From: Candidatus Obscuribacterales bacterium
GTDB taxonomy: Bacteria; Cyanobacteriota; Vampirovibrionia; Obscuribacterales; Obscuribacteraceae
Length of the DNA: 64,000 bases
Direction of reading: 5' to 3'
NCBI GenBank assembly: GCA_019744775.1
Contig: JAIETZ010000011.1
Coordinates: forward strand, 1 to 64,000
Below are positions 8,748 through 16,795 of this stretch, piece by piece (position 1 is the first letter of the stretch; the number at the start of each line of letters is the position of its first letter). The position numbers and the translations under genes were made by a program. The notes beneath the pieces were generated by a model. It did not search any database and was not told the origin of the DNA. It saw only the letters and a list, made by a program, of their open reading frames with translations.

Positions 8748-9419
8748 TTACTTCAAAATGCGGCATACCGGACAATGTAGACCGCCGGATGAGGCAGCAC
8801 CTATTGCCGCAGCCGCACCAATCTTTGCGGCCGCTTTAAAAAACCCACTTGCTTTGCTTTTTGTCTTTTGCGTCGCCTGAGTCGCTACGCACAAATCCGG
8901 GCACGGCGTGGGTCCGGCTGTCATAGTTGGTGCTTGTTGAGATGGCATACTGACTGGCACAACTGGAATATTCATCTGTCTTTGAACAGCAACAAGCGAT
9001 GCTCGATATTGTGGATTGCCAGGGTCGTTAATAGCAGCCATGCGATAGAAAAATGCTGCATGCGGCAACTGACCATTTTTCTCAGCTAAATATCCTGTCC
9101 CGTACAACGCCTCAGCATTATGGGGATCTTGCCTCAATACAAATTGATAGCAATTGGCAGCTGTCTCCAAATGTCCGCGCTTAGCGGCTTCATTACCGGC
9201 GGAAAGTCTAGCGGCAACATCTGTTGTAACCTTGCCCTGCAAAGGCTTTGAGACGCAACAGCCATTGGTACAAGCAGAGCCTGCACAAGCATGACTTTCG
9301 GTATGGCAGGACTGTGGCTGGCAATTCGCATCATTGGCACTACAATCCGGAACCGCATAAGCTCTACTGGAAGCCATGCAGAACATTATCCCGACCGACA
9401 AAACCAACGCGCTTTTCAT
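8748..9419 (-). CDS. Secreted cysteine-rich TPR protein
   Basis: The ATG at 9419 starts straight into a signal peptide (MKSALVLSVGIMFCMASS..AYA); another in-frame ATG at 9440 would add seven residues. The mature N terminus holds nine Cys residues in about 45 (CSANDANC, CHTESHACAGSACTNGCC). Two TPR-like repeats follow (about 75-145: ETAANCYQFVLRQDPHNAEA and HAAFFYRMAAINDPGNPQYR), then a proline-rich linker. A short Ala-rich hydrophobic segment and a terminal CPVC motif end the protein. The Cys pairs suggest metal binding or disulphides. Its stop is one base from that of the family-B gene, so the two genes converge. Confidence 0.7.
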   Translation of the reverse strand: MKSALVLSVGIMFCMASSRAYAVPDCSANDANCQPQSCHTESHACAGSACTNGCCVSKPLQGKVTTDVAARLSAGNEAAKRGHLETAANCYQFVLRQDPHNAEALYGTGYLAEKNGQLPHAAFFYRMAAINDPGNPQYRASLVAVQRQMNIPVVPVSMPSQQAPTMTAGPTPCPDLCVATQATQKTKSKASGFFKAAAKIGAAAAIGAASSGGLHCPVCRILK

Positions 9420-9552
9420 TTCCAAGCTACCTGCCGACATATTTCAATTTTGACGAATCGCAAGGAAAGTTGTTCCAATTGCTAGATTAAATTATCGATC
9501 AAAGCGATGGCCAGTCCACGCAGGGTATCGTCCTTGATCCGCCTGCAATACA

Positions 9553-10494
9553 TCAGCGCATCTCGATTGTACGACGGGACACAACAAATGGTCTCTGGTC
9601 ACCATTGCGTATCGCCCAGACAAAAACATAGTAGAGTCCCGGCTTCCAAAGTACAGGATCAGCAAAAACATCATTGGCAAACTCAACGCCATCTTGTGTA
9701 TGTGTGACAGCAATGCCTCCACGACGACCTCGTGCCGGCCAAAATGTCATCACACGTTCTTCCGGGGAACCATACGAATACGTGTCTTTCAATTGCTGAA
9801 CCGTCATCGAGTGCGGCGGCGGTTCCCAGCGCAAGTCTATTGAATAGAGGTTGATACCTGGATCTAACTTACCGGCAACGCTAAAACTTTCACCAGCCTT
9901 TATCTTTTGCGGCAGAAGAGAGAATGTTCCATAGTTATCCACAAACTCTTGCGTCAGCGCCATACGTCTATTACTTTCATCACCGGAAATACTTATGCCA
10001 ATGCCTACTGCGGTATGGTTTGAGTCCAAAATGTTTTTGCGATGTCCATCATTAGGCGGCACTTCATTCATGAATGCTTGCTCGGCACGGTCAAGTTCTT
10101 CAGGACTAAATAATTGCGGCTGCGACAACGTTTGACGCTGGGGGCTATCCGTGTACGAAAGGATATAGGCGTTTTCCGCAACAGTTGCACGTCCACCGGC
10201 GAGCGTGTAGCGCTGATCGGGTTTTTTGCCCGATAAATCCCAATGGCTCAAATAGCCGTTTTCCGCCATGTCATCGCTGTGCTGTTGACCTGCAGTTGTC
10301 GCAATCGGATCAAGCTCGACGGGTCGTTGTCCGTTAGCTTTGCGGTCATTGTTGATGAGTTTGAGAAGATACTGGCGCGCCTCATCGACAGTCAGACTAG
10401 GCTTTTCACCGCTAACGCGCGCATCGACAGTTATCGGCAACATTGAAAGCGCCAAACTTGTGAGAATTACCTTAAATCTTTGAACAACTGCCAC
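9553..10494 (-). CDS. Secreted CAP-domain (SCP/PR1, YkwD-like) protein
   Basis: The start is taken as GTG at 10494, which opens a signal-peptide-like stretch (VQRFKVILTSLALSMLPITVDA) with GGGGAG upstream; an ATG at 10590 is possible. The CAP domain spans about residues 35-170: EARQYLLKLINNDRKANG, then HSDDMAENGYLSHWDLSGK, AENAY, and GHRKNILDSNHTAVGIGIS. This is the bacterial CAP arrangement, with conserved His and Glu residues. The C-terminal 140 residues are beta-rich and of unknown fold (WEPPPHSMTVQQLKDTY, then PGLYYVFVWAIR). CAP proteins are usually exported; their activity in bacteria is mostly unknown. The gene is divergent from the one at 10622. Confidence 0.8.
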   Translation of the reverse strand: MAVVQRFKVILTSLALSMLPITVDARVSGEKPSLTVDEARQYLLKLINNDRKANGQRPVELDPIATTAGQQHSDDMAENGYLSHWDLSGKKPDQRYTLAGGRATVAENAYILSYTDSPQRQTLSQPQLFSPEELDRAEQAFMNEVPPNDGHRKNILDSNHTAVGIGISISGDESNRRMALTQEFVDNYGTFSLLPQKIKAGESFSVAGKLDPGINLYSIDLRWEPPPHSMTVQQLKDTYSYGSPEERVMTFWPARGRRGGIAVTHTQDGVEFANDVFADPVLWKPGLYYVFVWAIRNGDQRPFVVSRRTIEMR

Positions 10495-10621
10495 AGGCAG
10501 CGCATCTCCCCTGCTTCTCAATTGTACATATTCCTCTATGTATCGTGAACTTAACTGTCTGTAGTGGATAGATGAAGACACAGCTTCCATATCGACGTTA
10601 AATTTGTTAAGGAGGTTCCTA

Positions 10622-11386
10622 ATGAACAAAAGGAAGGCACTTTCGGAAACCCTAAGTTTGCTGGCTATTACAGGCTTTATCGTATCGGGGTTGCCGGCAA
10701 GCGCAGAAGTCGAGGAGACCATTAAGGAAACAACTGTAACGGAGACAAAGGCAACAACCGGTGACACTGTCACAACGACAACTATCGTAAAGGCTGCGAC
10801 AGTAAAGCCGGATGTCTACATTGTCACCATTGACACAAGGCGCCGTGAATTGGAAAAGATAATCGGCGAAGGCATGGCGACAGGAAAGCTGACGAAAGAT
10901 CAAGCTGACGAATTGCGTTCAGAATTGGACGACATCACGAAGATAGAAATCGCCGCGCAGAAAGTCGGCGGGCCTATTCCGTATTCGCAAATAGCCGTGA
11001 TCGCCACTCGCTTGGATGTTCTCGGTAAGAGAATTACGGAGATAATTGGCGTCCCCATCGTACCTATTATGGTTGATGGCAAGATAACAATTGTCAGCGG
11101 TGAAATTGTCGAGCTTGATGAAATGGCATCACGCCGTGCAGAGATGGAAGGAAAAATTTCCATTGCGCTGGCTCACAAGACTTTGACAAGATCACAGGTG
11201 AAAATTCTTCGAGCACAATTGGATAATATTGCCGCCATGGAAGTGAAATTCCGCGATGGCGATATTAATGGTGAATTCACTAACGAAGAAGCACGGACTT
11301 TGTTTAAGGCATTTGATTCGGTTGGGTCTAAGCTCGACTCATTCATTGCCAGCAACAAGGGTAAGCCAGTGACTGGGGTGTACTAA
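10622..11386 (+). CDS. Secreted protein with two helical repeats, unknown function
   Basis: A 254-residue protein with a strong Shine-Dalgarno (AAGGAGG) seven bases before the ATG at 10622 and a signal peptide ending ASAEV. A Thr-rich linker (VTETKATTGDTVTTTTIV) follows, then two similar helical segments. They are GKLTKDQADELRSELDDITK (about residues 85-105) and KTLTRSQVKILRAQLDNIAA (about 185-205), each followed by an acidic stretch; the second ends GDINGEFTNEEARTLF, somewhat like an EF-hand loop. I do not recognise the family. A REP-like palindrome lies seven bases after its stop codon. Confidence 0.75.
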   Translation: MNKRKALSETLSLLAITGFIVSGLPASAEVEETIKETTVTETKATTGDTVTTTTIVKAATVKPDVYIVTIDTRRRELEKIIGEGMATGKLTKDQADELRSELDDITKIEIAAQKVGGPIPYSQIAVIATRLDVLGKRITEIIGVPIVPIMVDGKITIVSGEIVELDEMASRRAEMEGKISIALAHKTLTRSQVKILRAQLDNIAAMEVKFRDGDINGEFTNEEARTLFKAFDSVGSKLDSFIASNKGKPVTGVY

Positions 11387-11392
11387 GCAGAA

Positions 11393-11415
11393 GGGCGCAT
11401 GCAATGCGCCCCTAC
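11393..11415 (+). repeat. REP-like palindrome copy
   Basis: Identical to the 23-bp copy at 5816 and also placed just after a stop codon on the plus strand. The rest of the gap to 11481 is an unusual CA-rich stretch (ACACACAGATACAGGCACGC). Confidence 0.85.
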
Positions 11416-11481
11416 GCAGCTACAAGCACACACAGATACAGGCACGCACAGAAGCACATAATCAAGAAAGCGTCGTAGCCT

Positions 11482-12558
11482 CTAAAGCTGCGGCGCTTTC
11501 CATTTATCCGAGAGATCACGCAGTTGAGAAAGGACGGAATCCCCAAAGACTTCCTCTGACACGTGCAGCAGGAATGACACATTAGTGATAACGCCGAATT
11601 GCGGACCTGACTTAGTATCAGCTGGCAGAATCTTCTGAAGATTTATTTCGCCTTGGTAGATTTTGGCAACCGCCAAACTATACTGAATACCATGCACAGC
11701 GGCAATGGGACCCAATCCCTTTTTCTGCACGGTGATGCGGCAGCCTGGTCGCTGCTCAAGTAAGTGAATGAGAGTGCCTGAATCAAAAACCGGTTGCTCG
11801 GTGCAATCAGCAAGCATAACTCCAGAGACTATCTCAACAGCATTAGATGCAAGGGTTTCAGCGACCCGGACGGCAGCATCATATGCAACCACGACATCTT
11901 GCAAGCGGGCTTGTGCTTGCTTATCTTGTTGCACAGCTTTTACCCAGTCGGCAAATAATGCTTGTTGCGCTTGCTCGCGGCGCAGAGGCTCTTTTGGATC
12001 AAACGACGGTAGTGTTGCCACTCCCTTCGCAAGCAATTGCGATATGGCGCTGCCTGTTACTTGTAGGTGCGGCTCACCGTCTAAAAGAGCTGCATCTTCA
12101 TCCAGCTCGGGGTAACAAATTCCAGCTGCCTTCATTGCTGCTGTTAGCCCATCGGCATCGGGATCAGCAATGATTGCCACCGCATCCTGAAATTCACCGA
12201 CTTCTACAAGAGTGCTGCAGGCCGGATGCAATCGGCGCACGGTGATAACACAATCATCGCCCAAGTCTTGTTTTAATTTGTTAGCAGCCGCCTTCACCTG
12301 ACGATCACGATCGTTTGCCGGCTCGCCGTCAATACCATGATGATCTCGATAACAGACTCTATAGCCTTCGAGAGTTAGTTTTTCTACCGCTTCAACCGTA
12401 TGTGCAGTTATTGGATTATCTATAAATAAAACGGTATTGCTCGCGCTCTTGCTGCGAGAGCCGGCATCACGCACAAAATCCATAATTGTTTGGACATCGC
12501 GAGCCGTGAAAGCTTTGATAAATAGGGTCGGGACGTTGTTTACTTTAAAGGCAATCAT
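11482..12558 (-). CDS. DHH-superfamily-like phosphoesterase of unknown substrate
   Basis: A 358-residue cytoplasmic protein with pieces of the DHH fold: an Asp strand (TVLFIDNPITAH, about 44-55), YRDHHGIDGEP (about 71-81) and ADPDADGLTAAMKAAG (about 131-146). DHH phosphoesterases (RecJ, NrnA, exopolyphosphatase) use DHH and DxD motifs to bind metal and cleave phosphodiesters. The final third (after GTLIHLLEQRPGCRITVQKK) contains a long acceptor-like domain including GVITNVSFLLHVSEEVFGDS. The order of motifs is not that of RecJ, so substrate and function are open. A typical DHHA1 GGGH motif is not visible. Confidence 0.6.
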   Translation of the reverse strand: MIAFKVNNVPTLFIKAFTARDVQTIMDFVRDAGSRSKSASNTVLFIDNPITAHTVEAVEKLTLEGYRVCYRDHHGIDGEPANDRDRQVKAAANKLKQDLGDDCVITVRRLHPACSTLVEVGEFQDAVAIIADPDADGLTAAMKAAGICYPELDEDAALLDGEPHLQVTGSAISQLLAKGVATLPSFDPKEPLRREQAQQALFADWVKAVQQDKQAQARLQDVVVAYDAAVRVAETLASNAVEIVSGVMLADCTEQPVFDSGTLIHLLEQRPGCRITVQKKGLGPIAAVHGIQYSLAVAKIYQGEINLQKILPADTKSGPQFGVITNVSFLLHVSEEVFGDSVLSQLRDLSDKWKAPQL

Positions 12559-12575
12559 TTTGTCGAGTATACATC

Positions 12576-12617
12576 AAAAAGCGAACGCTATATCCCTACA
12601 TGTGAGACATAGCGTTC
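12576..12617 (-). terminator. Rho-independent terminator of the gene at 12637
   Basis: A perfect 9-bp stem, GAACGCTAT at 12583-12591 with ATAGCGTTC at 12609-12617, around a 17-nt loop. Read on the minus strand it is followed, two bases later, by a run of five T, so it stops transcription coming from the gene that ends at 12637. Confidence 0.75.
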
Positions 12618-12636
12618 AAACTTTTATTACTTGTTA

Positions 12637-13005
12637 TTAGCGACCCAAGCTTGATGAACGTAAGTTGATCAAGTTGTTGAGCACATAGTCATAGTTAGCC
12701 ATATTCGCGCCTGTACCATCTCTTCTATCGTTAGCAATTGAGTCATAGTACTGCTGCTGAAGTGAGTCTGCTTCTTGAGCGGAGATAAGCCCTCTGCCGT
12801 AAGCATTATCAATGCGACCTAACAAGTCTGGACGCGGATTGACGGCTGCTCCGAAGAAACGATTGGCTCGAATTTGACTACGCGTTGGGCGGGAATACCC
12901 GTAACGGGATCGATAGCCGTAGCCGTAATACTGGGCGTATGCAGGCAATGCGGCTACCAATATGGAAAAAGCTCCAAATAGAGCTAGTAAACGATTGGCA
13001 TGCAT
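12637..13005 (-). CDS. Small secreted Tyr/Arg-rich protein
   Basis: A 122-residue protein with Shine-Dalgarno AGGAGG before the ATG at 13005 and a signal peptide ending LPAYAQ. The mature start is a Tyr-Gly-Arg-rich stretch (YYGYGYRSRYGYSRPTRSQ). A helical part follows: RPDLLGRIDNAYGRGLISAQ and EADSLQQQYYDSIANDRRDG. I do not recognise the family. The gene is followed by a good terminator and stands alone. Confidence 0.7.
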   Translation of the reverse strand: MHANRLLALFGAFSILVAALPAYAQYYGYGYRSRYGYSRPTRSQIRANRFFGAAVNPRPDLLGRIDNAYGRGLISAQEADSLQQQYYDSIANDRRDGTGANMANYDYVLNNLINLRSSSLGR

Positions 13006-13027
13006 GGGAAGTGCCTCCTAAATATTC

Positions 13028-13480
13028 TTAGGGGCTAAGACGCAAAAATTGGGCGGGAGTTGCCTTGCGGGTGAAAATTTCAGGAAATTGTAATCTCTGT
13101 AGCAGTAATGATTGAGAGTAATGATTGAGAGTAATGATCTCGGACTGCAGACTTAAACCGGCTGACTCCACGTTCGCAATCGCTTTGGCAATTTCTGCCC
13201 TAGACATATCCTTTCCACGCTTGTTGTCTTTATAGACTAAGAATAAGCCCGGGTATCTCTTTGAGGCATTTACATATTCTTGAGCTAATAACAAAAAGTC
13301 ACGACAGTTCGACGTCAAAATAATTCTCTTTTTCTTGATTGCAAACTCGAAGATCTCTTTGTCAGACTTCGAAGCCAAACCCGCGTCATTAACCGTGAGG
13401 ACGTCATGTCCGTCCTTCGTAAGCAGAATAACTAATTGGCGACTTTGTGAGTCTTCATCGAGAAGAAGTTTTAGGGTCAA
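13028..13480 (-). CDS. DUF5615/Mut7-C-like PIN-type toxin candidate
   Basis: A 150-residue protein. The N-terminal LKLLLDEDSQSRQLVILLTKDGHDV, then RIILTSNCRDFLLLA, is the signature of DUF5615 (PIN-like, Mut7-C-related). In that fold acidic residues (Asp8, Glu9, Asp10) bind metal for RNA cleavage. Its start overlaps the end of the upstream DUF433-like gene by 26 bp, the usual layout of such toxin-antitoxin pairs. The tail (QSLLLQRLQFPEIFTRK) is longer than usual. Upstream of its stop, at 13105-13135, the DNA repeats AATGATTGAGAGT three times in frame (repeated Leu-Asn-His-Tyr-Ser), a small tandem duplication. Confidence 0.65.
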   Translation of the reverse strand: MTLKLLLDEDSQSRQLVILLTKDGHDVLTVNDAGLASKSDKEIFEFAIKKKRIILTSNCRDFLLLAQEYVNASKRYPGLFLVYKDNKRGKDMSRAEIAKAIANVESAGLSLQSEIITLNHYSQSLLLQRLQFPEIFTRKATPAQFLRLSP

Positions 13481-13973
13481 TGCTAATTCCTCTCTCTTCT
13501 AGCCACTGACGTTCTTCGGCTGCCTCCATTTCTATTAACGACTTATTCGCCTCACAATACGAAATTATTTCTTCGATGGCCTCTACCGGCAGATCCCAAT
13601 CTTCAGCTGTTTCTTCTATAGACATTTTTTCAACGAGCATGCTTGACCAAACATTCGCTGCCGGCAAGCGCCGTCCCTTAACGAACAGCTGTGACTTCCA
13701 AGAATGAGGTCTTTCAACGAGATACTTCCATTTCATCGGAGGTGGTTCGACACCTGGCACAATTACTCGTCGATATTCGCCTCGTTTTTCATTTCCGACA
13801 AAAATCTGATAGCCATCTCGTGCCTCGCAAGCAAGGTGAAGAGCTAGCCTGACTGCTGTAAGAACAGCATCTTTGCGAGTCGATGCTTTAACAAGGTGCT
13901 GAAAGTGATCTATCTCAGCTTCCTGCTCAGGAGTGACATCAAAGTTTTCCCGTTTCCGGTCTTTGGCAGGCAT
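13455..13973 (-). CDS. DUF433-like antitoxin partner
   Basis: From the ATG at 13973 this is 172 residues. An N-terminal RHH- or helix-type segment (residues 10-45: VTPEQEAEIDHFQHLVKAST) is followed by a C-terminal part with SSMLVEKMSIEETAEDWDLP (about 122-141), the helix-turn-helix core of DUF433. DUF433 proteins are known partners of DUF5615 proteins. It is translated just before and overlapping the toxin candidate. The pair sits against the integrase gene, so it may stabilise the integrated element. An alternative start at 14015 would overlap the integrase gene. Confidence 0.6.
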   Translation of the reverse strand: MPAKDRKRENFDVTPEQEAEIDHFQHLVKASTRKDAVLTAVRLALHLACEARDGYQIFVGNEKRGEYRRVIVPGVEPPPMKWKYLVERPHSWKSQLFVKGRRLPAANVWSSMLVEKMSIEETAEDWDLPVEAIEEIISYCEANKSLIEMEAAEERQWLEERGISIDPKTSSR

Positions 13974-14007
13974 AGCTAACCTCTGAGGAGTATATTTTAA
14001 GTATAAT

Positions 14008-14913
14008 CTACTCATATTCAGTAGTCAAGAAACCATTATTTCTTGCTCCTTCTGGTCTGGAATAGAAGACACTTAGGGCTCCCTGCATGGCTTTCCTAAC
14101 TGCGTCGCGTGTTAGTCGGGTGTAGACCGCGGTCGCCTGCAATGACTTGTGCCCCAACGCTTGTCCGATGACAGTCGGACTCACACCCATAATGGCCATG
14201 TAGCTACCCATAGTTCGGCGAAGATCGTGAATTCTGAGGTTTTGAATCTCGGCTCGTTTCAAGATGCGGGCCCAAGCAAATCTCGGATGACGGAATGGTT
14301 TGTCCGCACGTCTTGGGCTCGGGAATACCCAATCGTTGCTTCTATTTGATTTTCGCTTCGCCAGTAACTGCATCGCTTCTTCAATTAGGGTGACGAATTG
14401 TGTTTCACCATTTTTTGTATCAGAAATTTTCCAAAGTCCTAATTGAAAATCAATTTGATCCCATCGCATGGTGAGCACATTTGTTCTTCTTGCACCGGTG
14501 AAAATGCACATCCAAAAGAAATCTCGCATAGTGTCATTGGGTTCTGCGTTAATAGCTTTGGCTAGTCTTTCCAATTCGTCGCCCGGTTGCACAAATCTAT
14601 CGCGCGATTTCATCTTGTAGCGATCGATACCGATACATGGATTTGGTCCACAAAAGTATTCACGCTTAATTCCCCAATTGATGACCGCTCTCATCGTGTC
14701 ATGGCAGCGATTAGCACAGTACCTACCGCTTCCCGCTGCAAGCTCATCTACCCAGTCTTGGACCTCGATACGTCGAATAGAATTCAACGGAGCGTTAGTC
14801 CATCGCTTGAAGTGCAGATTGAAAGTGTCTTGCGTGTCGCGCCAGCGTTTTGTGTGATGCTTAGCGTACTTTTCTATGTAGAGATCGAAAAGCCGCCCGT
14901 AAGTAATGTCCAT
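14008..14913 (-). CDS. Tyrosine-type site-specific integrase
   Basis: A 301-residue phage/island integrase. A SAM-like core-binding domain (residues 1-95: TYGRLFDLYIEKYAKHH) is followed by a catalytic domain. The catalytic set is visible: Arg in FTGARRTN (about 141), Lys in the strand TKNGETQFV (about 168), HxxR in IHDLRRTM (about 227), His in ALGHKS (about 254) and Tyr in AVYTRL (about 262). The N-terminal arm-binding DUF4102-like domain of many island integrases is absent; the ATG at 14913 has AGGGGG upstream, so the short form is probably genuine. It lies about 850 bp from tRNA-Val and is the only integrase in the window. Confidence 0.9.
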   Translation of the reverse strand: MDITYGRLFDLYIEKYAKHHTKRWRDTQDTFNLHFKRWTNAPLNSIRRIEVQDWVDELAAGSGRYCANRCHDTMRAVINWGIKREYFCGPNPCIGIDRYKMKSRDRFVQPGDELERLAKAINAEPNDTMRDFFWMCIFTGARRTNVLTMRWDQIDFQLGLWKISDTKNGETQFVTLIEEAMQLLAKRKSNRSNDWVFPSPRRADKPFRHPRFAWARILKRAEIQNLRIHDLRRTMGSYMAIMGVSPTVIGQALGHKSLQATAVYTRLTRDAVRKAMQGALSVFYSRPEGARNNGFLTTEYE

Positions 14914-15076
14914 GCCGCGCACCCCCTTTACCTATAGACGGAATTGGAGGCAAAAAGTTCAATTGCACAGAATTGGCAAGAGGTTAATTGTGACGATACG
15001 CTACCAAAAGAGGATTAGACCGTCTTATCTTGTAATGCTTCTGCAACTCGATGGATGGCAATGGTTCGTCGTATTG

Positions 15077-15586
15077 TCATTCTTTGATACCAAACCGGCG
15101 CGCGAGCTCACGAGTTGCCAATGCTTTTTCCCTGGCCCTACCATCACGCAATGCGTCAACTAAAGTAAGAAATTCATATAGCTGCTGGTCATGTGCTACG
15201 ACTTTGGGGACGCTGCGATAAAGCGGAGAGAACGAATATCCACGTACATGTCCATTTGCATCCGGCCAAACAGGAGGATCTGAGACAGGTTGTCTGATGG
15301 ACTCGAGAAGAGGAGGTGCTGCATACCCGGTTGGAATACCACGGGTCAGAGCACCCCGTTCCGGAGGGTAAACATATTTGATGCCGTGAACGAGTAGCTC
15401 AAAGAGAGCAGTTCTAATCGGCCGTTTCTCGAAATTAACTAGTCTGCTCGCCTGAGCCCTTTCCAGCCCGGAATGCACCTCCGAGGCGCTCATGTGCAGG
15501 TCCTTGGCCAGAGATGCGTAGGTCCAGCGCTGGTCTTCTATTGAGACCAGCTTCAAAAGAATGAGAATGTCCTGCGGTTTTAGCAT
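15077..15586 (-). CDS. Winged-helix regulator, AbiEi-like, orphan copy
   Basis: From ATG 15586 the protein has 169 residues: MLKPQDILILLKLVSIEDQR, then YASLAKDLHMSASEVHSGLE (winged helix-turn-helix, about 25-60), then a domain with ALTRGIPTGYAAPPLL and YEFLTLVDALRDGRAREK. It is a full-length paralogue of the protein at 20331-20879, which is paired with a nucleotidyltransferase. This copy has no toxin gene next to it. The start is chosen because the -10 box TATAAT ends 6 bp before this ATG and the alignment with the paralogue begins here. It probably represses its own promoter and may act as a free antitoxin. Confidence 0.75.
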   Translation of the reverse strand: MLKPQDILILLKLVSIEDQRWTYASLAKDLHMSASEVHSGLERAQASRLVNFEKRPIRTALFELLVHGIKYVYPPERGALTRGIPTGYAAPPLLESIRQPVSDPPVWPDANGHVRGYSFSPLYRSVPKVVAHDQQLYEFLTLVDALRDGRAREKALATRELARRFGIKE

Positions 15587-15592
15587 AAACTT

Positions 15593-15622
15593 ATTATATT
15601 CGCTATTTGCGAATTGCGAATA
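15593..15622 (-). promoter_or_regulatory. Leaderless promoter with GCGAAT repeats
   Basis: On the minus strand a TATAAT box (15593-15598) lies six bases from the start ATG. Just upstream TTGCGAA-type repeats occur (TTGCGAATTGCGAATAG on the plus strand from 15608). The same arrangement, TATAAT plus six bases plus ATG next to ATTCGCGAAT, occurs at 20886-20905 before the paralogue, so both are likely operators for this regulator family. Confidence 0.6.
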
Positions 15623-15764
15623 GTGAGCGTAAGATGCTTGCCTAGCAAGCATCTTCACGGTTCATGAACTATGAACAGATGCTTTTTAGTGTTGACAAGC
15701 GCTTAGGGCTTTTTAGGCTGTTTTCCGGTTGCACCAACCCATGCTAAACTTGTCAGTCCTTTGA

Positions 15765-15836
15765 GGGCGGTTAGCTCAATGGTGGAGCACCTCGTTTACA
15801 CCGAGGGGGTTAGGAGTTCGAGTCTCTTACCGCCCA
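15765..15836 (+). tRNA. tRNA-Val(UAC)
   Basis: A 72-nt cloverleaf. The acceptor stem GGGCGGT pairs with ACCGCCC, and the D arm is GCTC/GGAGC. The anticodon stem CCTCG/CGAGG encloses the seven-base loop TTTACAC with anticodon TAC. The T arm has the loop TTCGAGT, and A is the discriminator base. CCA is not encoded; CCCAAATTTTT follows. The gene looks functional. Partial copies of its anticodon arm and 3' half occur downstream at seven places up to 42.2 kb, which makes it the probable integration target of the accessory region. Confidence 0.95.
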
Positions 15837-15858
15837 AATTTTTCTTCAAACGCGTCAA

Positions 15859-16785
15859 ATGAGCAAGAAAGTAGTACCTTTCAAGAAACGCGCAACAGTT
15901 GAATCTGCCGAGCTAGATGCTATTGAAGCCGATCTGGTCATAATCGAGCAGGACTTGCAAACCATGATCGGCATGCTAGCGATCGCTGCTGACCTGCTCA
16001 ACAATCTTCCTACCGTCGAATCACTCCCGAAACCTCTTCCGGATTTAGAAAAGCAAGTCAAGACCGGACGCACCATGCTGATGCAATACGAGCAGGCGCT
16101 TGCCGGGAGCGATCGTTATCAACTTCCAAATCATCTTGCCAGCAAGATATTCTTCTGCGAAAAGCTGATAAATGTTGCAAAACAATTTCTTGATATTCAG
16201 GAAGACTTACTGACAAACAAATTCAAACCAAAACTCCGCTCCAGAAAGCCCAAGCAAAATTCCAAATTACAATTTCAGCTCAAAATAACACTTAAGGACT
16301 CTCACCCACCTATTTGGAGGCGCGTGCTGATTCCAGGGAATTATTCGTTGGCAAAATTACACCAGGCAATTCAGAAAGCAATGGGCTGGAGCAACTCTCA
16401 CCTTCACCATTTTCAAATAGCAAAACAATTCTATGGAACACCGGATGGATATGACACACCGGATCTCTTAGACGAGAGCGACTTTCGTCTTTGCGATTTG
16501 CCACTAAAAGAAGGTTCTCGATTTCTCTATGAGTATGACTTTGGCGACAGCTGGATTCATACTATTAGAGTTGAGAAAATCACGACTAATCAAATCAAAA
16601 CAGCTCGTTGCGTAGATGGAAAACGAGCCTGCCCACCAGAAGATAGTGGCGGCATCCGACACTACCATTCAATAGTGTTTATGTTGCAAAATTCCCATCA
16701 CCCGCGTCATCAGGAAATCCGTGAATGGCTCGGAGAGGATTTTGACCCGGAGCATTTTTCAGTTGCACCTAACCGAAAAAAGTGA
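15859..16785 (+). CDS. PRiA4_ORF3-like (IS1096 passenger) domain protein
   Basis: A 308-residue protein. The C-terminal half (about 135-305) matches the plasmid pRiA4b ORF-3 family pattern: FQLKITLKDSHPPIWRRVLI, LHQAIQKAMGWSNSHLHHF, LYEYDFGDSWIHTIRVE and GKRACPPEDSGGI. The N-terminal half is helical (ELDAIEADLVIIEQDLQTMI). The family is carried by many plasmids, IS elements and genomic islands, and its function is not known. It starts 22 bp after tRNA-Val and so is the first gene of the accessory region. The next gene begins 10 bp after its stop. Confidence 0.8.
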   Translation: MSKKVVPFKKRATVESAELDAIEADLVIIEQDLQTMIGMLAIAADLLNNLPTVESLPKPLPDLEKQVKTGRTMLMQYEQALAGSDRYQLPNHLASKIFFCEKLINVAKQFLDIQEDLLTNKFKPKLRSRKPKQNSKLQFQLKITLKDSHPPIWRRVLIPGNYSLAKLHQAIQKAMGWSNSHLHHFQIAKQFYGTPDGYDTPDLLDESDFRLCDLPLKEGSRFLYEYDFGDSWIHTIRVEKITTNQIKTARCVDGKRACPPEDSGGIRHYHSIVFMLQNSHHPRHQEIREWLGEDFDPEHFSVAPNRKK

Positions 16786-16795
16786 GGAGCATCCC

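Noticed and set aside
15971-15985. HIP1 (GCGATCGC) octamer as a cyanobacterial signature
   Set aside because: A single occurrence was noticed; photosynthetic Cyanobacteria carry it at high density, so it is no evidence here.
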